Positions 22,690 through 33,907 of a stretch of DNA of 64,000 nucleotides are shown here, piece after piece. A program made the translations under genes and the position numbers. The notes below the pieces were generated by a model. The model was not told the origin of the DNA. It saw only the letters and a list, made by a program, of their open reading frames with translations, and did not search any database. Each line of letters opens with the position of its first letter. The first letter of the stretch is position 1. The DNA is from Stropharia rugosoannulata (taxonomy: Eukaryota > Basidiomycota > Agaricomycetes > Agaricales > Strophariaceae): the NCBI GenBank assembly GCA_028532985.1, contig JANCIK010000008.1, positions 1,178,001 to 1,242,000 on the forward strand, in the 5' to 3' direction.

Positions 22690-24390
22690 ATGTCCGTCTC
22701 CATCCCGCAGGACTTACTCGGAACGAACAGGACACCAACAGATGAAGAACGAACAGAATTACAACACCTCATAAATGACGGGGATGCAAAAGTTTCGACC
22801 ATTGCGTTCAAGATAGCATCGTTGAAGATGCAAATCATGAAATTGGAGGAGGAGAAGGCTATCATAGAAGACGCGATTTTACCACTCAGACGAGCTGCCT
22901 GCCCGTTTCGCCGACTCCCTCAGGATGTCATTCGGGAAATATTCATTGCATGTCTTTCCGACCTGCGCAACCCCACCATGTCCAACAAGGAGGCACCTGT
23001 TCTACTCACCCAGATAACAGGCTCTCTACGTCGCATTGCGCTCACTACTCCCGCGCTATGGGCTTCTATCCACATCCCTGTTGTCACTGTCGCCAAAACG
23101 ACGTTGATAGATTCTGCGGAGTACATCATGGCGCTCCGTGCGGAAGCGGTGAGAGAATGGCTGCTGCGGCGCTCGGGAAATATGCCACTCCGCATATCTC
23201 TTTACGTCTCCCCTGATCCCAGCATGAAGAACCCGTCTCTGGCACGCCTCATTCATGGGATCGAGGAGGTGCTTTTAGCATGCGCGTCTCGCTGGCAAAG
23301 CGCGGCATTCGCCTGCCTGATTACTTCCATTCCGCGCATTGCGGCTTTGCGACCATCTGATGTTCCCCTCCTGGGCTCCCTCACCATATACCATTACAAA
23401 ACAACGTTTCCCGGAGATGAGGATGTTCCGCTATGGGATACACGGGAACTGCTTGGCTCCCCAACGCTTACGCGCTTGCAGGTTCAAGGAAATGCGCGTA
23501 TCTCCGCGTGCTCTCACATAAAATGGGAAAACATCACACATCTTCATTGCCCAGCACGGATGGACGGCTTTCCGGAGACTGCATATAGCATTGCGCAAGT
23601 GCTCCGGCAGACAACACGACTTATCAGTCTAGACCTCACGCTTCGCGGATGTGCAGGATATGGTCCCAACAAGATAGTCGACCAGATATCACTCCCGCTT
23701 CTGCGCACCTTCATTTATACTGAAGGACCAGAAACTAAGTCAGGTTTCCTGGATCATTTATGTGTCCCGTCCCTGCTGGCGTTTTCCTTCAATAATAAGT
23801 CTAGGGTTTCTTTCGGCCTGGTTCCCAGTGTGAAGTCTTTTCTTGTGCGCTCTGCTACCATCGAAGATTTGGCCCTTGGAAGCCTCACCTCGTTTGATGT
23901 CCTTCTAGAATATCTAACCCACTGTCCCTCGCTTATCAAATTACATGTTCATTCTATCGACCGGCAACATTATCAATTGCTATCCGAGGAGGCCCACGAC
24001 GCCTTTCTCAACGCATTTGTTACTCCAAACAACGATTCTTCCTATCTCTGTCCTAAACTGGAAACATTTCATTGCGGCTCGGTCATCAACACTGCAAATC
24101 TGAACTGCGTGCGGAACTTCATAAAACAAAAACAACGCCATGGCGAGCATCTTTCCAAGTGGAAAGAGGTAAGGTTGGCCGTCAAGTATGAAGATGACGA
24201 TCAGGCCAACGGCAGCTGTCTAGAGGAAGTAAAGTTGGAAGACGCAGACCTCAAACTTGATTTATCATACACATCGCATCCTCTTCTTTGTCGAAGTCTC
24301 AATAGTGGCATCCATAGCACCGGAGATAATATTGTGTGGCAATTGAAAGTAGGCGTTGACCAACCTATGCTGTCCCTGCATTCTACGTAG
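22690..24390 (+). CDS. F-box protein with N-terminal coiled coil
   Basis: A single-exon frame of 566 aa. The frame opens at 22666 without ATG, so the start is taken at the ATG at 22690, just before the family's N-terminal motif (PQDLLGTNRTPTDEE). Residues about 25-70 form a coiled coil. The F-box is at about 74-112 (PFRRLPQDVIREIFIACL), followed by VLLTQITGSLRRIALTTPALW and a leucine-rich C-terminal region. It is presumed to be an SCF ubiquitin-ligase substrate receptor. It is convergent with the membrane gene on the minus strand, with only 68 bases between stop codons, so the transcripts probably overlap. Confidence 0.87.
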   Translation: MSVSIPQDLLGTNRTPTDEERTELQHLINDGDAKVSTIAFKIASLKMQIMKLEEEKAIIEDAILPLRRAACPFRRLPQDVIREIFIACLSDLRNPTMSNKEAPVLLTQITGSLRRIALTTPALWASIHIPVVTVAKTTLIDSAEYIMALRAEAVREWLLRRSGNMPLRISLYVSPDPSMKNPSLARLIHGIEEVLLACASRWQSAAFACLITSIPRIAALRPSDVPLLGSLTIYHYKTTFPGDEDVPLWDTRELLGSPTLTRLQVQGNARISACSHIKWENITHLHCPARMDGFPETAYSIAQVLRQTTRLISLDLTLRGCAGYGPNKIVDQISLPLLRTFIYTEGPETKSGFLDHLCVPSLLAFSFNNKSRVSFGLVPSVKSFLVRSATIEDLALGSLTSFDVLLEYLTHCPSLIKLHVHSIDRQHYQLLSEEAHDAFLNAFVTPNNDSSYLCPKLETFHCGSVINTANLNCVRNFIKQKQRHGEHLSKWKEVRLAVKYEDDDQANGSCLEEVKLEDADLKLDLSYTSHPLLCRSLNSGIHSTGDNIVWQLKVGVDQPMLSLHST

Positions 24391-24458
24391 TCTTTAGATA
24401 GATTTTGTATTTTACATATACAAGTAGATTATTTTGTCTTTTTGTCTTTGTACGATGT

Positions 24459-25797
24459 CTACTCTGGTGAGTCGTGCAGACTCCCCGTCTGGGGTGGATC
24501 GACAGACGTCTCAGAAGACTGGGGGATGTCAGCAACAAACCCTGACATCGACATCCTATACTCTCCGCTAGGTGTCGTTACTCCAAGGCCTATCCGGATA
24601 AATACCATTGACGAAACTAGACCCTGTAATACATTGACCCATGAGAGATGGTGCATGTAAAATTATTTGACACGTACTGCAATAGAAGATATCTACAAAA
24701 CATCATCAGAAATGCACACACTCATTAATGTTTTCAACATTTGAAGCATTGATGGAACCTACACTGTCAAGAGCAATATTGGAGAACAATGATCCAACGC
24801 CATATCCAACCAACAAGTAAATCAGCGTGAAGGAGTAAATAGCACCGGACTCGATTATTATGAGTAGCGCTGGACTAAACCCTCTGCTAACTTTCTTCTG
24901 AATAGACCATATGCGGTATGCAATTAGAACTAAAGTGGTCCATTAACAAACTGCTCGTGTCTCAGACACATGCCTGGTACATTACCTGTACATGATAGAT
25001 TTGTCACAAATGTAAGAGCCGGAAATGCGTAGAACCAGTTCGCGAGGGAAGGTGGTACTTTGTTCTCGGTTGACCCAGAGAAGGTCAATATGACATGAAG
25101 GTCAACGACTGTGGTTGGGTTAGTGGCTTGACTCGTCGATATAAACACGGAAACGTACTTATACTGCCAATAATTAGGATAGATGGTGCAATAACAATGT
25201 CCAAGCGATTTCCCCACACTTTGTAGGCTCGCCAAAGCTGTAGATATCAGTTGAAATTATAGTCATGTTTGTTATAGTAGAGGGCGCTTACGGCAAGCCC
25301 ATCGCCAATAAGAGTCTGACACATATACAGAGATGTTGCCATCACCTCTGTCAGAAAGTAGATCTGCTCGAAGTACCAAGCCGGTCCTCCAGGCCTGTCC
25401 CTCCATACAACAAAAGCGGCATACACGCGGAAATGACTGACAACCACATGCTGTGAGTTCAGTTAGAAAGTTGCTAACTCGAAATGCGGAATTTTTACCA
25501 GAGTTGCAATAATGAACATTATGCTAGATATAGCAATCATACTCTTATTTATTGTATGTGCTGTATTGCGTCTTTTTGTGAGGACCCAGCATGTTAGCAC
25601 AAACGAGATGACATAGCAGCCTGGAATGGATAAGTATACATTTTGATTGAGACCAAGACTCTATCTTACCAAAAAGAACGCTCTCAATGAGAACAGAGAT
25701 GATTTTAATCTAGGGAGATTTGTTTAGTGCGGTCAGTCACTGTCCTTATTGTTTAGGGGAGAGAAGAGTGCACTTCGTCGAGAGTGGGCGACTTCAT
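24459..25797 (-). CDS. Agaricomycete seven-helix integral membrane protein
   Basis: Nine exons in transcript order: 25774-25797, 25670-25709, 25499-25620, 25292-25450, 25159-25237, 24986-25108, 24763-24929, 24678-24692 and 24459-24623. They sum to 894 nt (297 aa), and every junction is GT-AG with frame kept. Recognised landmarks are a GCYVISFVLTCWVLTKRR helix, a HFRVYAAFVVWRDRPGGPAW loop, LIGDGLALWRAYKVWGNRLD, AYRIWSIQKK, an IIIESGAIYS helix, and a last helix GLVSSMVFIRIGLG before a polar tail. This pattern is shared by a large basidiomycete family of receptor-like membrane proteins without a known ligand. The 15-nt exon 8 (ISSIA) is needed to restore the last helix. Function unknown. Confidence 0.85.
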
Positions 25798-26752
25798 TTA
25801 GACGAGGCCAACGAACGAAAGGAAACGAGTGGGAACCCGCAGTTCTCTCGTTATTCATTATAAAGAGCTGCTGAGATCTGCCGAAAACTGCGCTGATGAA
25901 CATCTGTTAGCTGTCCATACGTGACAGTGGTATCGAGGCTGAATAGAAGGAGGTCCTACAAATAGAATGCAACATCTAGATAGGATTATGACATAAGACT
26001 GCAACAAATGTAAAACGTCGTCTATGTTCCGACTCCCGAAATAAGTTGATATACATATCATGTTTAAATCTTACCTGGTAAATAACTCAGAGGATACCTG
26101 TAGCATATTGTTTCACTCCAGTACCTCGCATGTTCAGTGCTCTACATTCGACTTACGGCTCTTCAAGAGCCTCCGTCCAGTTCTCCGATTAGTCAACCTC
26201 ATGAGGTAAAGATGTTTATCACAGAAGAGAACCCCGTTGCGAATTTGATGAGGTGCTCACATGTCGCAATTGCAAATAGTCAGCGCTTCAGCGCTTCAGC
26301 CGTTATTGGCCGGAACAAAGCCGGCCGGAGGATTATCACTGTCAGTGACTGTGTATACGGCAGAACACGGCAATCATCAAAGTACCGGCATTTGCCCTCT
26401 GCTGATCCCACATTTCGACGTTAAGGCCAAGTCAAAGCGCCAACACCCGACCTGCTTGCATTTCTGTCCAATGCTGCCTGTGCGTTAATAGTTATCTGTA
26501 CACTAATCCCTAGCATTTATGATCGTTTAAAAAGCAGTGAGTCATAAAGTGAATCTTCCTTTTTATGAAATGTTAGCGCGGCTTAAAAAGAGGCTAGCAC
26601 ACGCACTGTCTAGTTTATGATAGAGTCATTCTGAGTCACCCTAAAGTATACGCTCCTTTTAAACGGTGCCGACCAGTGCAGATACCCTTTCCCTTCTCCT
26701 TACATGCTATACGTTTTGTAAATAGTTATATAAAGTAGAGGCAAATAAAAAT
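25798..26752. other. Intergenic, divergent promoter region
   Basis: This interval lies between the start codons of the membrane gene (minus) and the first Spt5-like gene (plus). No coding pattern was seen. The last 200 bases are AT-rich. Confidence 0.45.
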
Positions 26753-29057
26753 ATGCCAGGTTCAAAAGTACGTGTTATAAACAAATAATAATTGAATGCT
26801 GTACAGACGGCCTGTCTTGCTAGAACATATTTCTTGACATTCAGGCTATGGTGGAGAACGACGAGTCAGACTCAGAAGGGTCGGGAGAAGGCTCTGACCT
26901 AGGTTTCCTGGAAGGTGTGTCGTATAACCCTACAGAGACCGTCATCTTAGGTACTATGAGTTTTATCAGAGCACGACACCGGTAATGAAGGCTCAGGCCT
27001 GGTCGCCGCAAAGAGTTATCATAAGAGCGTCGAAGAAAGCGGAGCAGAACATAACAAGTGGCAAGAATTTGTAGACCGTGCCAAGGCACGAGCAAACTTC
27101 AAAAGAAGCTACCACATGTTAGAGAACGACACTGGCGACAACAACCATGGTTCTCCCAGTACAGAGGCATTAGAAGAAGTGTCAGAGCGCGTCTCAGAGG
27201 ATGTCATGAGAATATTTAACTTTTGTCATTCAAGTACACTATGGCCGTGGGCAAGAGTACGGGGAGACCAGAAGAGATGGCGTCGGTACGCTGGTGATAC
27301 TGGCCTCATTACAAAAATTGACGACGGGAAGGACTTTTTGGCCCTAATACCTAGGCTTTCCTCGAATGATACTGGGGACCACCAGCCGCCCCCACCTCAA
27401 GCACTGGCATCACGCGGCAGTCTGGATAATAGGAAGGTCGCGAAGTCTGCAAAGGATGGCAGGTATATATCAAACGGACAAATGTTCACTGCTGATGGAC
27501 TTCTGTTAATAAACATGAGGAAAATCGGCATTCACCCGTTTCCTGAAGCGCTTCCTACCTTCACAGAGTTAGCTTTGTTTCGTTCGACATCCCTGCTTTC
27601 AGATTCAGATGCAGAGAAGATACAGAGACGTTTAGCACAAGCGCATATGAAACTTGGTGATAGAGTTAAGGTAACTTCAGGACCTTATCTTAATTTACTT
27701 GGAGAGATCAGGGAGTTGAAGGATGGAGAGGCCGCTGTATACATATTCTCGCAAGACGTTGTTGAAGACATGCCCAAGTATAGTGTACGAGCAGCTTTTG
27801 AAATTGGCGATCAAATTAGAGTAGTCGACGGCGAGTTCCATGGATTTCTTGGATGGGTAATTGGAGTGTCAGAGGGTACTTTAAGTGTCTTGAACGACCA
27901 AGATTCTAAGGAGGTACCTCAATTCACTTGGAGTGTGGTTAAATTTATTGATGACCTCGTAATTCCAGGTTATTGTCTCAAAGTCGAATGTCGAATTTTA
28001 CAGCCCAGATCACATCATTGGGCTACAACCTCGATGCTCCCAAGATAATAAACTCGTGTTACGAAATCCCAACGACGTATACATCTCAAAGCGTGTTATG
28101 GTAATTGGGAATCACGAGTTTAAAGGATATAAAGGACATATAAAATCAACAACTACGGACGGACATGCATTTTTACAGCTAGACTCTCGGTTACAGAAGA
28201 CAATTAAGGTCAGATTGCGTGACCTTGCATGTCTGTCAGTATGCTCTCTTTCAACTGGAAATTGTTAATTTAGTCTCTTTCCTCGCAGAACATATGCGGA
28301 CAGGCACTATCATAGACTGCTTACTGGGAAAGCTCTTGCGATTGAAAATAATTGGCCACCATATCCAGAGGGTTCACTTCCATTTGCTACCCCAAGAGGT
28401 GGGCTGACGCCTGCTTGGGATTCTGCCGAATCATCTCACATACAGCCGGGCTCTGCTTGGGATCCGTTGGCTCCGTTACCGGCGTCGCCATTCCCGCATT
28501 CGGACTACGAATTTCAGACCACGCCGCCGGCTCCAGCGTTACCATCAGTGTCTCTTTCGTCGTCAACTCCATCCTCGCCAGTACCAATGGCTCCAGCCCC
28601 ACCACATTCCCTTTCTTCCCCCTCTCAGCCGCTGAATCCTCAATTGCAGCCGCCTGTTCCACTTTTATCACCCGATCTGCCTCGCCCATGGCATTGGCTT
28701 GACGATCCGAAGCTACACAATTTGAGGCTGAAATTGAGAGTCACAAACCCCTCTGTGCAAAGTCCGTATGTCGAGTTCTTACGGATAGAAAATAATCTCG
28801 TCAAAGTCAGAGATAAAACACACGTTAAATGTGTTCCTTTCGAATCTGTTTATCCCCTTCTGCCCGAGGCAGGTGGGGATCTTGTCGTTCCAAAACATGG
28901 AGAAAAACAAGGAGTCCACTTCCGAATAATTCGGATTAAAAACGACATTTGTGCAGTTCGTAAGCCGGGGGTTATCAAACCAACGCGAAAGAATCCAGAT
29001 TACGAATTTGCTATCTCTGACCTTGTACAAGTATATCCAGCCCTCCGCCGTACTTAA
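26753..29057 (+). CDS. Spt5-like KOW protein without NGN domain (copy A)
   Basis: Exons 26753-26767, 26824-26914, 26961-27913, 27969-28234 and 28289-29057 give 2094 nt (697 aa). An acidic N-terminus (DESDSEGSGEGSD) precedes a KOW-like segment at about 155-190 (WARVRGDQKRWRRYAGDTG, then LALIPRL), matching KOW1 of Spt5. A second pair follows (LGDRVKVTSGPYLNLLGEI and IGDQIRVVDGEFHGFLGWVI), then a third (SKRVMVIGNHEFKGYKGHI). After that comes a Pro-rich stretch with Spt5 C-terminal-repeat-like units (TPAWD, SAWDP) and a last KOW-like domain. Spt5 with Spt4 controls RNA polymerase II elongation and binds polymerase through its NGN domain. No NGN domain was found here. By inference this is an accessory elongation or RNA-binding factor. 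It is tandem with copy B. Confidence 0.8.
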
Positions 29058-29688
29058 ATGAATCGAGAGTGGTTCATACTGATCACACGAACTATAAATA
29101 TCGCTACTCTTTCCAACCGCATTAGAGATCTTATCTACGGGCATGCATTCTGGACAAACATTATAGTATCATGACCGTGCCGCCATGTTTACGTGCGACC
29201 GTAATGGTCTATGCTAACTGCAGCGACCTTTGACCATGCATGGAATCTAGCTTGGCTTGATCATCAATACTTCTTGGAGCTTGACTACATCGATGCTCAC
29301 TACTGAGAGCGACCGACTTCTAGTCACCAAAACAGGTCGTCCAATACGCCTTGTTTGTCAGAACACCGGTTGTGGTAGATAAATATGCACGGTAATTGCC
29401 ATTTATGGTAAGTCCGACGCCATTTCAAGCCTATCTTGTAGGCTGTAAACAATGAATCAGGTACATGTCGTATATGGCAACACCTTCTTGGTCCCCATTG
29501 ACAGGTAGGCGCCAGCAGTGTCTTGTACCATAGTTTTCCGCAACTTATTAATAGACAAAATGCCTACCCTAGAGAGTCACTAACCAATCGTTCTCACAGT
29601 TACAATTGGCTTCTCCTTCGTTCAACATTGTCGGTAGTCGTTGTATGCTGCGGAACTGCTGCCTCGTAGGATAGAGAGTGGACTTTAA
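29058..29688. other. Spacer between the two Spt5-like genes
   Basis: These 631 bases hold no coding frame with support. They should include the end of copy A and the promoter of copy B. Confidence 0.45.
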
Positions 29689-32061
29689 ATGAACTTTAAT
29701 GTTAGTTATTGGAGCGCATTTGATACAAGGGCCCTACGCCTTTATCTGACATGTTTGGCTATTGATTTCACGTAGAAATTTCTCGACTTACAAGCCGTTG
29801 ACAATGACGGCGAAACGGACTCAGAAGAGGATATCTCTGAGCAAAAATACCCAGAGTTCATCGAAGGTATGTAGATAGTGCTTTATAACTACTTATTTCA
29901 ATTCCTGCAGCCAAAGTACTAAGTCGGATTACACCAACAGATAATAACACGGGCAGAGATGAAGCAATACAGCTGGCCGCTCTAAGTAGGGAGCAAATGC
30001 GGTCAGAGGAGGAGCATGGTTCTGAGGAGCAACGATGGCAAGATTTTATAGATCGTGCTAATGCACGAGCTACTACCTTGAATGTGTATCGCTCCGAAAA
30101 ACAGATTCAAGAATCAGACAACCACGCCGGTTCTGGTCCCGGTCAATCAACCAAATCAACACAGTCTGGGGAAGCGCTCTTGCATTCTACGGGGGTGCCG
30201 CTTCCCTTTGAGGTGGACATTGCCAGGATACTGAACTCGTCGCCATCATATACACGCTGGCCTTGGCGCCGGGTTCGAGGAAGGATGGATAAATGGAAGC
30301 GCTATGCAGGAGATACTGGTCTGATTACGACTGTCGCTGGAGGCGGGAGAAAGCTCTGGTTAGCTCTAATTCCAAGGCTTGGGTCACAAGAAGCCCCAGA
30401 TACTCAATCTCGTATCCCACAAGCGCTGGTACCGCGAAGCGCACTGATTGCCCGACAGGCCAGGATAGCGCCTGGCTTCAATCCGAATACGTTCTTATGG
30501 GGAGGGCTGCGGTTTTCCAATGAAGGGCTTCTTCTCATTGATTTGAGCGACATTGACACTTTTTTCTTGACGGAACCTATTCCCAGCGCCACTGAACTGG
30601 AGATGTTCCGGTCGACCTCTTTTCTTTCAAGTATGGAAGCCAAAAAAATAGAGCGGAGAATGGCGCAGTCTCACTTGAAGCTTGGTGATAGGGTCAAAGT
30701 CGTGTCCGGCCCATATTTTCAGCTCATTGGAGAAATAACAGAAATGAAGGAAGGAGAAGTTACCGTATACCTGCCGTCACAGGACATAGCGGAAGATATG
30801 CCGACATACACTGTGCGTGCGTCATTTGTGGTCGGCGACGAAGTCAAAGTATTGGATGGGCCTAGTCAGGGCTTCGTGGGTTGGATAGTTGCTGTTTCAG
30901 AGGATACGTTATGCGTATTGGACGTTAAAGACTCCAGAGAAGTGAGTAAATTTTTGGATTACAGTAACAAATATATTGTGGCATTGAATTACGGGCCTCC
31001 CTCAGGTTTCAGTCTCAAAGTCAGTTGTCGAATTCCACAGTTCGGACCATGTCGTCAGTTTACAGCCTCGAGGCCCAAATACGGAATGGGCGAGACTTGC
31101 AAAGGAACGTAACCCCAATGATGTTTATCTTGAAAAACGAGTCATGATAATAGGACATCACCAATTGAAAGGATACAGGGGATTAATTAAGTCGACAACC
31201 CTCGATGGATATGCTTTTATGCAATTGGAGTCCCGCCTTGAAAAGATGATAAAAGTGAATTTGTCTGACGTTGTGTGCATGTAAGTCCGTTGTAGTAATT
31301 ATCCTACATAGTATTCAGCCTTACATATTTTCAGGACAGACCTGGATAAACACGGCGAATCACCAGCGGCCGAGGATCTAAGAGGCGCGCCTGAAGTTAC
31401 TGAATTTGAACGTGAATCTGCGCCTGAGCCTGAGTCTGCACCTGCGTCTGAGCGCGTTCCTGCGCCTGAACTTGCTCCTGCGCCTGCTCCAGTGCCTGTC
31501 ATCAGAAGCAACCACCCTATTAGGCTCGCCGCTACTACAACTGCTCCAAAACAATCCATGCTTGCCAGCGCAACCGGGCTTGGAGGCGCCTCTCCGCTCA
31601 CCTCAGCGCAGCCGCAATCTTCCACATCGGCCCCAACGACTCAACATCCCGCTACTCATCCATCACTACGCAGTACGGGTCAACTATTCAACGACACGGA
31701 TCTACATCGGTGCAGACTCAAATTATGGGTAAACGATCCATCTGTGGAGAGCCCGTACGTCGAGTTCTTGGGCACAGAATTTGGCTTTGTCAAAGTCAGG
31801 GACAAAGCGGACTTTAAATTGGTAGCGTACGAATTGGCTCATCCCCTACTTCCGGCGGCAAGAGGAGATCTCGTTGCACCATTATACGGAGAGAAAAAAG
31901 GTGCCGTCTTGAGGGTTGTTCAAATTACAGGCCACAGTTGCACAGTGCGCAAGCTGGGAATTCACAGGCCATCCAAGAAGGATCCAGATCATACATTTGA
32001 CATTTCCGACCTTGCGCAAGTTTACCCACCCTTCCGTAGATCTTGTGCGAACCCTGTCTAG
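29689..32061 (+). CDS. Spt5-like KOW protein without NGN domain (copy B)
   Basis: Exons 29689-29700, 29776-29866, 29911-30941, 31006-31280 and 31335-32061 give 2136 nt (711 aa). Exon 2 is 91 nt in both copies, and introns 2-4 fall at the same places and phases as in copy A, so the two arose by tandem duplication. Domain order matches: acidic N-terminus, WRRVRGRMDKWKRYAGDTG, LGDRVKVVSGPYFQLIGEI, VGDEVKVLDGPSQGFVGWIV, EKRVMIIGHHQLKGYRGLI, then a C-terminal KOW-like domain. The linker before that last domain differs from copy A: it is a Pro/Glu/Ala repeat (APEPESAPASE type) without the TPAWD units. The 12-nt first exon is uncertain. The role is presumed to be in transcription elongation, by homology only. 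Confidence 0.8.
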
Positions 32062-32355
32062 CAAGCATACATATTATGCACCATGTAACTCTTTGTATTT
32101 GTAACTTGATGAGATTGAATGTATCAACTTGCCCCAAACCTGCCTCTACCCAATATGATAGCGATGCAATTTTACAGAGAAAACAATGCATTTGGTACTT
32201 GTAGACATAATGATACTGAGTGGTGGGTAGAAAAAAATTAAGAAAAGTAATGTCAGTCATTGCATGTAGATCGACTAAGACGAAAGGTGCTAGGGTGAAT
32301 ATTAGGACGGGTGATACTTTTAAAAGTTCTCTCGATGGTGAAAGACTGTATCTAA

Positions 32356-33455
32356 TTATGCCTCAACGAAGTTCTTAATCTTGCCCAACCATTTGACGTA
32401 TTCCTTGTAAGAGGTAAATTTAGTATTCCGTTGATAGGATTAAAACAGGAAAGTGTTACCTGTTGCTCTTTATAGGCAGCATATTCAGGAATGAAGAAAG
32501 CAACGTTCTCGTTAATTCCACGGTCCGCGAGGAATGCATCAAATGCATCTTGCACTGTGACGTCAAGAGTCTCGAACTGAAGCATGGATCAGCAAAGGGT
32601 ATATACACGAAGAAAAGTAGCATACCGAAGGGCCAATGTAAAGTCCACGCCTGTTCCAGTCTGCCTCTGCGGTAAGCTCAACGCCAGTCTTGGCATCATC
32701 ATAGAACGAAATGTTCTCAGTAGAGAACGAGCCTTCCTGACAGATCATGTCGACGTTGATGGCTCCAGGAGCACTGCTCTTCGTGATGGAGACTGACACA
32801 CGGATAGGCATCGAAGTGACGGGGGGGACATTATCTTCCTCGTCTTCAGACTCCTCATGTGTAAGGTCGTCCTCTTGTTGAATATCGGCAATTGAGAACA
32901 TAATACGGATGCTGGAGACAGAGATATGAACCAATGCATATTAAAGAAAGAGAGGGCATACTTCTCATCACCGTACTTGCGCGTCAAAGACACTTCGTCA
33001 TTGCCGCGGGTGTCCTCAATCTACATGCTGTCAGAAACCAACTACCATGTCGGACGCAAGAGTACATACCGACCAGACTCCTTCTTCTGTGAAGGTCTTT
33101 AGGAAGTCCGGGGTGCCCGTTCCCACTTCTTTCATCTGCTCATTCTCGTATTGCAGCTCCTCCTTGAGCTTTGATGCCAGCACAACGTCAGCTGGAGAAC
33201 ACAATTGTTGTCAGTATTGGGAATGGGATGTACTTGTCACCACATCTCATCCCCACTCAGTATTTGAAGCTTCGATCATCCATACTCACAGGGGCCGCTT
33301 CCGAAACGTCCAGCAGAGACGGAGAATGTTCTGGCCATGGTTGATGGCGTCATCCTAGCGAGAGCAGGACGAGCAACGAAGGCGACACGCATGCCAGAGA
33401 CCATGCGAGCGGGCCCGACACGAGAAACAGAGCGGATGGCAGCGAAGGCAGACAT
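32356..33455 (-). CDS. MAM33: Mitochondrial acidic matrix protein, MAM33/p32 (gC1qR) family
   Basis: Exons in transcript order: 33290-33455, 33070-33191, 32962-33020, 32626-32911, 32460-32576 and 32356-32403. The total is 798 nt (265 aa), and all introns are GT-AG. The first 50 residues are Arg/Ala/Ser-rich without acids, a typical mitochondrial presequence. The mature part carries the family hallmarks: LKEELQYENEQ helix, VSLTRKYGDENIRIMFSIAD, a highly acidic loop (EESEDEEDN), a SFYDDAKTG segment, and the C-terminal helices AFDAFLADRGINENVAFFIP and YVKWLGKIKNFVEA. The yeast homologue is a doughnut-shaped matrix trimer important for mitochondrial translation and respiratory assembly. It shares a 452-bp divergent promoter with the RRM gene. 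The start was chosen at the ATG that opens the presequence; the frame extends upstream without need. Confidence 0.93.
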
Positions 33456-33907
33456 TTTGGGGTGGTGGAGGTGGTGGTGGGGATACGAAGAAATGAAACA
33501 AATTCGGGGAAAGTTGAAGAACCCAATTTTTCGCGTCACGCGTCGACGGTATTTGCCGCACGGCTTGGATACCTTTCCCGTACACGCCCCATGCTTGCAG
33601 GGCTTCGTTCAGACATCTATGCAACGTCGAGCTGCATTCTTTCTTCAGTTTTAAAGCTGCGCCCATTAGAGCACCGGGCCCAGACGTTGAAGAGTCAACG
33701 AAGACGGATACACCAACATGTGGTTATCTGTTAATTACGTAATATTTAACATTAGTCATAGTCATACGGTGTCGGAGCTGCAAGAGGAGTCAAATTTTTC
33801 TCACCGTCGCAAATGCAGGGAATATATCCAGTTTATATCTTGTTTCAGCTCCTCAACAAGCTTTCCTCTGATTTTCCGATATCTCGACTCGGACCGACCC
33901 GCCCTGC
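33456..33907. promoter_or_regulatory. Shared divergent promoter of MAM33 and the RRM gene
   Basis: These 452 bases separate two start codons pointing apart. No gene was seen inside. Pyrimidine runs and AT-rich stretches lie upstream of both starts. No specific factor site is claimed. Confidence 0.5.

Noticed and set aside
27914..28048. Copy A Spt5-like protein ending at 28048
   Set aside because: Read-through crosses a GT-AG intron (27914-27968). Splicing it restores a frame that continues with KOW-like sequence to 29057, as in copy B.
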